Source: Acidobacteriaceae bacterium
GTDB lineage: Bacteria > Acidobacteriota > Terriglobia > Terriglobales > Acidobacteriaceae
DNA length: 6,730 bases
Direction: 5' to 3'
NCBI GenBank assembly: GCA_003133425.1
Contig: PKXI01000286.1
Span: 19,993 to 26,722, forward strand
In this document: positions 1 to 5,597 of the stretch, one piece after another
Position numbering within the stretch: the stretch's first letter is position 1
How the letters are laid out: each line of letters opens with the position of its first letter
Made by a program: the position numbers and the translations under genes
Notes under the pieces: model-generated
Databases searched by the model: none
What the model was told of the DNA's origin: nothing
What the model saw: the letters and a program-made list of their open reading frames with translations, nothing else

Positions 1-167
1 CCGCCGATGAAGAAGAAGAACGTGATCGAGATCAGATACAGGATTGCGATCCGCTTATGATCTCCGGTCAGCAGCCAACTGAGCAGGCCATTTTCCTTGG
101 TGAGGAAGTTGGTCTTTGGAATCCTGGCTGTGGACTGATCGGGAAGATTGACGATTGTGGAACTCAT
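1..167 (-). CDS. coxA: Cytochrome c oxidase subunit I, N-terminal fragment (cut by window edge)
   Basis: This is the N-terminus of the catalytic haem-copper subunit of an aa3/caa3-type oxygen reductase, the inner-membrane protein that reduces O2 to water and pumps protons. Only 55 codons are inside the window. The visible protein begins MSSTIVNLPD and carries the family hallmark WLLTGDHKRIAILYLI (residues 31-46), the segment preceding and entering the first transmembrane helix. Haem and CuB ligands lie beyond the window. The start codon at 167-165 overlaps the coxB stop (ATGA, 4 bp). A good Shine-Dalgarno AAGGTG sits five bases upstream, inside the last codons of coxB, so translation is probably coupled. 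Subunit II immediately upstream supports the call. The fragment is too short to decide the oxidase subtype on its own; the caa3 label comes from the fused haem domain in CoxB. Confidence 0.9.
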   Translation of the reverse strand, partial: MSSTIVNLPDQSTARIPKTNFLTKENGLLSWLLTGDHKRIAILYLISITFFFFIG

Positions 168-1234
168 GGGTTCACCTTCCCCTGCGGTTTAGGTTGTTGC
201 CCTGGCGCAGTACCTACGCTCTCCGGGAGTAGGTCGGTTGTGTTGGTTGTCTGCTGGATACGGTAGTCGGAGTCGAGGTGCTTGATGTACTCGACCAGCG
301 CAATTACGCCCTCTTCGCTGACTTGCCCCTGGTAAGTGGGCATGATGGGCGCGTATCCCTGGGTAATATGTTGCGATGGGTTGAGGATGGACTCGCGCAA
401 ATAGGCGTCATCGGCGGTAATGGCCTGGCCGCTGGTGAGTGTGAGCTTGGAGCCGTAAACATTGGCCAGGCTGGGGCCGCGCGCGTCGGGGCGCGTGTTG
501 TGGCAGGCGGCACAGCTGAGACTTGCAAAGAGCCGTTCGCCATCCTGGGCCAGCGAGTTGCCGCTGGTGGAACTGGCCAGCCACTTCTTGAAGTCGTCTG
601 GCGAGAGCACCACGATGTCGCCGATCATCTGCGAGTGGTTGGTGCCGCAGTACTGGGTGCAAAAGAGGTGATAGGTGCCGGGCGTGGTGGCTTCAAACCA
701 AACTGAAGTGTAGCGGCCCGGAATGGCTTCGCGCTTTATGCGGAATGCGGGGATCGAGAAGCTGTGAAACACGTCCTGCGAGATGAGGGTCAACTGAACT
801 GGCTGGCCGGTGGGCACATGCAGGGAGTTGATTTCGTGCTGACCGCCGGGATGCTCGGCCTTCCACATCCACTGCTTTCCGACCACATAGATGTTCATGG
901 CGTTGGCGGGTGGAGTGTAGATGCGGAAGTAGAGGAGCGCGCCCCACACAAACATGATGAGGAAAAGGCCGAGGGGGATGATGGTCCAGGTGGCCTCAAG
1001 CAGCGTGGAGCCCTCAATCTGGATGGCGTGCGGATGGCGCTCCTTGCTGTAGAGAATGGAGAAGCTGACCACGAGCAGAACGACGATCGTGAGCCCGATG
1101 AGGCTCACCAGGACCATGAAGAAATACAGCGCGTCCATCTGAGGCGCGATCTTGGACGCCTCCGGCGGAAACAGCGCGAAGTTCGTCATCCACTTGACGA
1201 GAAACTGCCAGAGTACTGGACTGATTTGGTTCAT
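164..1234 (-). CDS. coxB: Cytochrome c oxidase subunit II with fused cytochrome c domain (caa3-type)
   Basis: Subunit II receives electrons from cytochrome c and passes them through CuA to subunit I. The 356-residue protein has two transmembrane helices (about 36-62 and 84-103), with Glu80 in LLEATWTIIP matching the conserved K-pathway entrance glutamate. The aromatic electron-entry patch is KQWMWK (120-125). The periplasmic cupredoxin domain carries CuA ligands His157 (DVFHSF), Cys192, Cys196, His200 and Met203 (CTQYCGTNHSQM). A class I cytochrome c domain follows, with haem motif CAACH (241-245) and probable axial Met298 (IMPTY); this fusion defines the caa3 type. The N-terminus shows no cleavable signal or lipobox, so helix 1 probably stays as an anchor. 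The start lies 4 bp after the sco stop; the nearest SD-like AAGGTG is 13 bases upstream, so coupling to sco is likely. The C-terminus is a Pro/Gln-rich tail of unknown role. Confidence 0.96.
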   Translation of the reverse strand: MNQISPVLWQFLVKWMTNFALFPPEASKIAPQMDALYFFMVLVSLIGLTIVVLLVVSFSILYSKERHPHAIQIEGSTLLEATWTIIPLGLFLIMFVWGALLYFRIYTPPANAMNIYVVGKQWMWKAEHPGGQHEINSLHVPTGQPVQLTLISQDVFHSFSIPAFRIKREAIPGRYTSVWFEATTPGTYHLFCTQYCGTNHSQMIGDIVVLSPDDFKKWLASSTSGNSLAQDGERLFASLSCAACHNTRPDARGPSLANVYGSKLTLTSGQAITADDAYLRESILNPSQHITQGYAPIMPTYQGQVSEEGVIALVEYIKHLDSDYRIQQTTNTTDLLPESVGTAPGQQPKPQGKVNP

Positions 1235-1238
1235 TCCG

Positions 1239-2207
1239 TTATCCGTTCACCTTTTTGCCTGTCCCCGATGCTCCCCGACCGGTGTTTCCTTTTTCGCCGT
1301 TTTCGTTTTGTACCGCGTTGTCATCGTGATGGAGGTCGCGGCGGAACATGACCAGCATGAATCCGCCCAGCAGCAATACCGTAAGGGCACCGCCCATTTG
1401 CACCACCCTGGCCACAATGAGCGAGTGGGTGTTGGTTTGGGGATTGTAGTGGTAGCAGTACGTGAGAATGTTGTCGACCGGCGAGCCGATGCGGTTGGAC
1501 GACGCCTCGTTCAACCCCAGCAGCAGATCCTTGGGCGAGTACTCAACGCCCATGTAGTACTGGGCCAGCTTGCCTTCGGGAGTTACGACCTGGATGGCGC
1601 TGGCGTGCGCGAATTGCGTTTGGTTGCTGTTGGGCAACTGAATCTTTACGTAGCGAAAGCCGGTTGCCTGGGTGAGCGCGTCAATATTGGGCTGCGTGCC
1701 AGTCATGAAGTGCCAGCCGTTGGCGGTTTCAGGATGACCGTAGCGCTTGACGTATTCACGCTTCTTGGCGGCGGCCAGGTCAGTGCCTTCGGTGGGATCG
1801 ATACTGATCACGATTACGTCGAAGTCCTTGCCGGGGACGTATTTCACCATCTGCAAGGCGCTGGTGAGGCCGTTCATTTCTTCGGAGCAGAGCATGGGGC
1901 AGCGGTAGTAGACCAGGGCGAGAATCGCGGGGCGCTTGCCGAAGTAGTTGCCGAGCGCGACTTGCCGGCCTGCATCGTCAGTGAAGACGAGGTTGAGCGG
2001 GAGCTGCTGGTTGAGGCGCTGCTCGATGCCAACGCCGTCAAGAAGTGCGGGCGGCTTATCGTTGACGGGGCCCACTTGCTTGTCGCCGTAGCTAGAGACC
2101 TGAGCGATGAGCGCAGGAGATGCAACGGCCAGGCAGAGCGAGAGCGTGCCTGCTGCGACGATTGCCGTGGCGCGCCAGCTTCTGCGGATTGTGCGTGTGC
2201 TCTGCAT
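1239..2207 (-). CDS. SCO1/SenC-family copper chaperone, membrane-anchored, for CuA assembly
   Basis: SCO proteins are thioredoxin-fold periplasmic proteins that bind copper and/or act as thiol reductants to load the CuA site of oxidase subunit II. With the start at 2207 the protein has 322 residues. It has an N-terminal signal sequence (MQSTRTIRR basic region, then a hydrophobic stretch to about residue 36) and a thioredoxin-like domain with the copper motif CPMLC (Cys103, Cys107) and the distal ligand His201 (FAHASAIQ). A C-terminal transmembrane helix (about 262-288) precedes a polar His/Asp/Asn/Gly-rich tail. Between domain and helix lies TYCYHYNPQTNTH, which adds a further Cys251 and His residues. 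The frame stays open up to ATG 2339, but that start would overlap the upstream gene by 59 bp and put a long charged stretch before the signal sequence. ATG 2207 has AAGGAG 11 bases upstream and AGGGA closer, and gives a normal signal peptide. It lies directly before coxB, its probable target. Confidence 0.93.
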   Translation of the reverse strand: MQSTRTIRRSWRATAIVAAGTLSLCLAVASPALIAQVSSYGDKQVGPVNDKPPALLDGVGIEQRLNQQLPLNLVFTDDAGRQVALGNYFGKRPAILALVYYRCPMLCSEEMNGLTSALQMVKYVPGKDFDVIVISIDPTEGTDLAAAKKREYVKRYGHPETANGWHFMTGTQPNIDALTQATGFRYVKIQLPNSNQTQFAHASAIQVVTPEGKLAQYYMGVEYSPKDLLLGLNEASSNRIGSPVDNILTYCYHYNPQTNTHSLIVARVVQMGGALTVLLLGGFMLVMFRRDLHHDDNAVQNENGEKGNTGRGASGTGKKVNG

Positions 2208-2280
2208 GATTCCCTGCTCTCCTTCTCCCGGCCTCACTTGAGATTGCTTGCCGGGTGCGGTCGTGGTGTTGGCGCGATCG
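2208..2280 (-). other. Intercistronic gap before sco with a short inverted repeat
   Basis: This 73-bp gap lies between the unknown membrane protein and sco. It contains a perfect 6-bp inverted repeat, CCCGGC (2227-2232) and GCCGGG (2250-2255), with a 17-base loop. In the transcript the hairpin would sit just upstream of the AGAAGGAG ribosome-binding region of sco, leaving that site free. There is no T-tract, so it is not a convincing terminator. It might be an RNA-processing or stability element, or chance in GC-rich DNA. No promoter boxes could be recognised. Confidence 0.35.
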
Positions 2281-2898
2281 CTACTTGCCTTCCTGCTGGC
2301 GGGCCTGAATGGCCTGGGCCGCAGCTTCTTCCTGTTCAAAGCCGGTGCGTGCGAAACCGTCGGTCAAGGGCACCTGCAACTTCGGCGTGCTGTCTCCGGT
2401 TAATAGCGGAGCGGTCTGGATCGCCGGCGCCACGGGCAGGCCGCGCTGGGCAATCAACTGCATGGCGCGCTCGATGGGGATCCTGACCTTGGTGTGTGCT
2501 GGGTCAGCCCAACTGTAGTTGTCGAGCAGCAGATCTTCGCGCGCGTGGAGATCGGCAACATCCTGGTTGCCGTCGTCCACCTGCACACGCGGCGTGGGGA
2601 ACTGCTGGGTGAGTTCGGCAACCTTATTCTGCAAGTCCGGATTGTTGGGCAGATTGCCGAGCTGGCGAACATCGACGGTTTTAGTCCACCTGGTGTTGGG
2701 GCCGTCTTCTTTGTTCATGCGCGCGTTGATGACTTTGCCGATGCCGTAGCAGAGGATGGCAGTGACCACTACAAAGATGCTGAGCGCGGTGATGAAGACG
2801 AGGATCCCTGTGATCTTGACGTCGCTCTGCTCAAAGCCCGCGGATGTGTCGATTTTTTCTGGCTCGTGTTCCGAACCGTGATTCTCAGGCTTGTGCAT
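2281..2898 (-). CDS. Uncharacterised single-span membrane protein of ACIII–caa3 loci
   Basis: Function is not known. The 205-residue protein has a short polar N-terminus rich in His and Glu (MHKPENHGSEHEPEKID), one transmembrane helix (about 28-54), and a soluble domain probably on the periplasmic side. No haem, iron-sulfur or obvious copper motif is present. The most distinctive part is residues about 100-155: PTPRVQVDD, then LDNYSWADP and KVRIPIERAMQLIAQRGLPV. From memory, proteins with a similar YxWxD…RIPIxRAM pattern occur near respiratory oxidase and SCO genes, but I cannot name a characterised member. The C-terminus is Gln/Ala/Glu-rich. The start at 2898 overlaps the actF stop by 14 bp and has GGAG seven bases upstream. 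Its place between actF and sco suggests either a small accessory subunit of alternative complex III (comparable in position to ActG of some bacteria) or an oxidase assembly factor. Both are inference. Confidence 0.85.
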   Translation of the reverse strand: MHKPENHGSEHEPEKIDTSAGFEQSDVKITGILVFITALSIFVVVTAILCYGIGKVINARMNKEDGPNTRWTKTVDVRQLGNLPNNPDLQNKVAELTQQFPTPRVQVDDGNQDVADLHAREDLLLDNYSWADPAHTKVRIPIERAMQLIAQRGLPVAPAIQTAPLLTGDSTPKLQVPLTDGFARTGFEQEEAAAQAIQARQQEGK

Positions 2899-4159
2899 GT
2901 TCAGGCTCCAGGATTTCCGCCAGATGCGGATCGTTGGTCTGCACCAGTGGCCGCGTCTTCAGGCGGTTGCAGAAAAAGGCCACCCAGAAGGAAACCATGG
3001 CCACGGGGACGGCTATGTATTCCAGAATTCCCCAACTGAAATGGAGGTTGCGTGCGGCGTCTTTGAAGTTGGGCTCGATGAGCCAGAACAGATCGAAGGC
3101 CTTGGCGAAGACCATCCATTGGCAGACGCGGACGAGGCGCTTCTTGTTGCGCTTGATGTCGCGCGAGAGCAGCATGGTGAACGGGATCAGCCAGTGGAAG
3201 AGGAAGTCGAGGGTGATGATGACGCCCCAGTGGCCGCGAATGCGGTCGAGGTACCAGGGAATTTCCTCGGGCAGGTTGCCGGACCAGATGATGAGGAACT
3301 GCGCGAAGGCCAGGTAAATGTTGAGCATGACAAAGGCGAAGGTGAACTTGCCCAGATCGTGCTGCTCGGTTTGGCGAAGAATCGTCTTGAAGGGCTCTGC
3401 CTTGGACAGCGAGATGGAAACGATGATGGAGAGCGCGAGGACCGAGTAGCCCTGGCCGACGAGGAAGAGCAGGCCGTAGACCGAGGAGTACCAGGTGGGG
3501 TCCATCGACATGACCCAGTAGATGACGGCTGCGGTCATGGTAAGCGAGTAGACGACGATTCCGGGGCCGCTGACGTTTTCGAGTTTCTTGATCCAGTAGG
3601 GCGTGTTGCCTTGCCGATCGGCGTCGCGCTGGAGGGCCAGGGAGTTGAGGCGCCACGTGTAGTAAGTCCAGATGGCGAAGCAGAGCAGGCCGACCCAGGC
3701 GAAGGCGGCGGGATTGAGCATGGGGCGCTTGAATTCGATGGCGTGCGCCTGAATCTTGTTAATGAGGCCGGACTTGAGTGCGGCTGTGACGTCGCCGACC
3801 TGGGCCCAGAGGTAGAGTTTCTTCATTTCAATGACGACGACGCACCAGTAGAAGAAGACCAGAGGAAGGGTGCGGCTCATGGCTTCAAGAGGCCGGCGCA
3901 GCAGCAGTCCCCACTTGCCGCCGGAGCAGTACTGGACCATGAGCAGGGCCAGGCCGCCGACGCACCAGCCGAAGGTGAGCATCATGCCGAGTACCCAGGC
4001 GCGCATTACGTGGTCGATGGATCCGTCCGCGAAGGCCAAGCCAGCGGCGATCACCGAGAAGATTGCTCCTACCGTGAGCGCGCGCGTCTTCCAGCCGTCG
4101 ACTAAAGCCGGACAGCTGAGGTCGGCGGGGAGCGTGTTGGCGTGCGATTCGTGAGCCAT
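2885..4159 (-). CDS. actF: Alternative complex III subunit ActF (NrfD/PsrC-like membrane subunit)
   Basis: ActF is one of two NrfD-like integral membrane subunits of alternative complex III, a quinol:cytochrome c (or oxidase) oxidoreductase that replaces the bc1 complex. The 424-residue protein shows about ten hydrophobic helices (near 27-44, 52-72, 96-112, 150-170, 201-219, 228-250, 272-292, 311-331, 345-361, 377-397). Family signatures are SMDPTWYSSVYG (218-229), QFLIIWSGNLPEEIPWYL (287-304) and WSGN followed by RGHWG (308-312). The C-terminus ends in the polar tail TNDPHLAEILEPEHAQA. ActF is homologous to ActC but lacks ActC's [10 protein letters not shown] quinol-site segment, in line with a structural or proton-pathway role rather than the main quinol site; that split of roles comes from published ACIII structures. 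The start at 4159 is 11 bp after the actE stop, with AAGGA overlapping that stop codon. Length is normal for the family. Confidence 0.95.
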   Translation of the reverse strand: MAHESHANTLPADLSCPALVDGWKTRALTVGAIFSVIAAGLAFADGSIDHVMRAWVLGMMLTFGWCVGGLALLMVQYCSGGKWGLLLRRPLEAMSRTLPLVFFYWCVVVIEMKKLYLWAQVGDVTAALKSGLINKIQAHAIEFKRPMLNPAAFAWVGLLCFAIWTYYTWRLNSLALQRDADRQGNTPYWIKKLENVSGPGIVVYSLTMTAAVIYWVMSMDPTWYSSVYGLLFLVGQGYSVLALSIIVSISLSKAEPFKTILRQTEQHDLGKFTFAFVMLNIYLAFAQFLIIWSGNLPEEIPWYLDRIRGHWGVIITLDFLFHWLIPFTMLLSRDIKRNKKRLVRVCQWMVFAKAFDLFWLIEPNFKDAARNLHFSWGILEYIAVPVAMVSFWVAFFCNRLKTRPLVQTNDPHLAEILEPEHAQA

Positions 4160-4170
4160 TCCGTCTGTCC

Positions 4171-4947
4171 TTACTTCGCGGCCGCAGGTGCGGCAGGTTT
4201 ACTTGCGGGAATCTTGATGGCCGGATCTGCGGGGTTGGCCGGAGCCATGCCGGGCGTGCCCTCTTTTGCGATATGCGGATACGCCTGCACAGCAGTTGCC
4301 GGCAGAGCCCAGGGTTGCGCGTACTCGGGATGCCCTTCGCTCGTGGCAATGCCCTTGAGGCCCTGCACCTGTGCGCCCGCAGGCACATCGGCGGCGGTGG
4401 CCGCCTGGCTCAACTGCAGGGCGCGAATGTAAGCCGCAACAGCCCAGCGATCTTCCGGCGTGAGCTGCGCCGAGTAGTCCGGCATGGCGCCGTAGCCGTG
4501 GGTCATTACATAGAAGTAGTGCGAGATGGGCTGCGACAGGCGCACCTGGTCGTGCAGATTGGCAGCAGGCTTGTAGCCGCGCTGGACGATCTCGCCGAGG
4601 CCGTTGCCGACGCGCGAGTGGCAGGGCGTGCAGTAGATGTTGAAGCGTTCCTGACCGCGCTTGAGCACTTCCATCGTTACCGGGAAGGGCATGAGATTCT
4701 TCTCTTCGCGGTAACCGTTCGCGCCCTGGACTACGCCGGTGTAGAAGTAGCTGTCTTCGCGCAGTTGTCCACGGGCTACGGTGTTGAGCACCTGCGGACG
4801 AGCGCCGCGATGGTCGGCGAAGAAGCTGGTTCCCCGCTGCGGGAACATCCTGGGCTGGTCCTGCATGTCCTGGCGGCAGCCGGCTACCAGCAGGAGAGTG
4901 GCGAATCCGAAGGCGGCAAGGGCTCGGCTGATCGGCAGTTTTGGCAT
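4171..4947 (-). CDS. actE: Alternative complex III subunit ActE (lipoprotein monohaem cytochrome c)
   Basis: ActE is the monohaem cytochrome c subunit of alternative complex III, on the periplasmic face, and is thought to carry electrons out of the complex. With the start at 4947 the protein has 258 residues: a short basic N-region, a hydrophobic core and the lipobox LVAGC with acylated Cys24. The haem-binding motif CTPCH (106-110) and probable axial Met155 (GAMPDY) follow. The domain also has PEDRWAVAAYIRALQ (164-178), the usual C-terminal helix of class I cytochromes c. An Ala/Pro-rich tail ends the protein. The frame is open upstream to an ATG at 5055 that shares its A with the actD stop and has a strong SD. 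That start would add 36 residues before the signal peptide, which is unusual for a lipoprotein, so 4947 is preferred. The 4947 SD (AAGGGTGGG) lies inside a hairpin stem. Confidence 0.93.
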   Translation of the reverse strand: MPKLPISRALAAFGFATLLLVAGCRQDMQDQPRMFPQRGTSFFADHRGARPQVLNTVARGQLREDSYFYTGVVQGANGYREEKNLMPFPVTMEVLKRGQERFNIYCTPCHSRVGNGLGEIVQRGYKPAANLHDQVRLSQPISHYFYVMTHGYGAMPDYSAQLTPEDRWAVAAYIRALQLSQAATAADVPAGAQVQGLKGIATSEGHPEYAQPWALPATAVQAYPHIAKEGTPGMAPANPADPAIKIPASKPAAPAAAK

Positions 4948-4983
4948 CCCACCCTTGCGACGAAAAGCTGTCGCAAGGATAGG
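4948..4983 (-). promoter_or_regulatory. Hairpin that buries the actE ribosome-binding site
   Basis: On the transcribed strand, bases 4983-4970 pair with 4961-4948 to give a 14-bp stem with an 8-base loop (4969-4962). Nine consecutive Watson-Crick pairs (CCTTGCGAC with GTCGCAAGG) lie next to the loop. They are followed outward by a G-U, an A-U, a second G-U and two C-G pairs. The stem ends one base before the actE ATG at 4947 and includes the whole AAGGGTGGG Shine-Dalgarno region. No U-run follows, so it does not look like an intrinsic terminator. The structure is read directly from the sequence; the idea that it limits actE initiation unless ribosomes or another factor open it is inference. 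Confidence 0.6.
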
Positions 4984-5052
4984 GCACCCAGAGTCTGTGG
5001 GACACTCGGCGGCAACAATTCGCCCGAGAATTCGATTGAGGCGGTTCGCTTG

Positions 5053-5070
5053 CATCAGTACTCCACCTCC
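5053..5070 (-). promoter_or_regulatory. Strong SD and TGATG stop/start junction at the end of actD
   Basis: The last codons of actD contain GGAGGTGGAG (5070-5061), a double Shine-Dalgarno-like element. It is followed five bases later by an ATG (5055-5053) that shares its A with the actD TGA. This ATG is in frame with actE and opens 36 codons that lead without a stop into the accepted actE start at 4947. It could be a coupled alternative start for actE, or a device that brings ribosomes through the downstream hairpin. It may also be fortuitous, because the same bases encode the VVEVEY end of ActD. Confidence 0.45.
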
Positions 5071-5597
5071 ACGACCGAAGCCGGCTGGAAGGTCTGGAGG
5101 TAAGCCTTCGCTTCCACCAGGTTGAACTTCGGGTCGAGCGCCTCAAGGCACAGGAAGAATTTGTCAGTCGTTGCGCCGTTGCGGAAGTTGGGTGCGTTGA
5201 AAAGCGGATGATAGAGGGACGGCAACCCGTTGAGCGCCATCATGCCGAAGCACGCCGAAAGTCCGGCCCAAAGGATGGTCCACTCATAGGCGGGCACAAT
5301 GAAGGCCGGCCAGGAGTACAGGGGACGACCGGCGATGTTCAGCGGATAAGCGATGACCGAGACCCAGGTCTCCATCGAAAACATGGCCGCCAATCCCATC
5401 AGTCCGCCAATCAGCGTAAGCAGCGGCACCTTGTTGCGGTGGAAGCCGATGGCCTCGGCCGCCTCCTCCACCGGATAGGGCGTGTAGCAATCCATGCGGC
5501 GCCACCCGTCCTGGCGCGCCTGGCGCGCGGCTCTCACCAGATCGCTCGGCGTATCGAATTCGGCCAGCAGGCCGTACGTTCCTTCGCGTGGGGGCAT
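5055..5597 (-). CDS. actD: Alternative complex III subunit ActD (DUF3341 family)
   Basis: ActD is a small membrane subunit of alternative complex III without redox cofactors. The 180-residue protein begins with a cytoplasmic domain with the family pattern YGLLAEFDTPSDLVRAARQA (8-27), then GWRRMDCYTPYPVEEAAEAIG (31-51, in two parts around the conserved DCYTPYPVE). Two transmembrane helices follow (about 57-78 and 98-122), with RPLYSWPAFIVPAYEW before helix 2. The C-terminal part includes LPSLYHPLFN and DKFFLCLEA, usual for this family. The start at 5597 shares one base with the actC stop (TGATG), with only a weak AAGG about ten bases upstream, so coupled translation is likely. Its length is typical. 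Its role as a scaffold next to ActC and ActF is known from ACIII structures and is not visible in the sequence. Confidence 0.94.
   Translation of the reverse strand: MPPREGTYGLLAEFDTPSDLVRAARQARQDGWRRMDCYTPYPVEEAAEAIGFHRNKVPLLTLIGGLMGLAAMFSMETWVSVIAYPLNIAGRPLYSWPAFIVPAYEWTILWAGLSACFGMMALNGLPSLYHPLFNAPNFRNGATTDKFFLCLEALDPKFNLVEAKAYLQTFQPASVVEVEY

Noticed and set aside
192..1234. Glutamine instead of glutamate between the CuA cysteines (CTQYC) as a possible defect in CoxB
   Set aside because: That residue binds CuA through its backbone carbonyl, and glutamine occurs there in known active oxidases such as the Thermus ba3 enzyme. All side-chain ligands are present.
2208..2339. Upstream in-frame ATG (2339) for sco giving 44 extra residues
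   Set aside because: It would overlap the end of the preceding gene by 59 bp and place a long Arg/Lys-rich stretch before the signal sequence. ATG 2207 gives a normal signal peptide with SD-like sequence nearby.
1152..2486. Long plus-strand open frame (444 codons) opposite sco and parts of its neighbours
   Set aside because: It crosses three well-supported minus-strand genes, has no recognisable domain and no convincing ribosome-binding site. It is an antisense artefact of high GC.
2891..4105. Long plus-strand open frame (404 codons) opposite actF
   Set aside because: It is the antisense shadow of a clear ActF gene. The translation is dominated by Asp, Glu, Gly and Ala with no family motif, as expected from the reverse of GC-rich membrane-protein codons.
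4948..4983. The actD–actE hairpin as an intrinsic terminator
   Set aside because: There is no U-tract after the stem, the stem runs straight into the actE start codon, and the downstream genes belong to the same complex.
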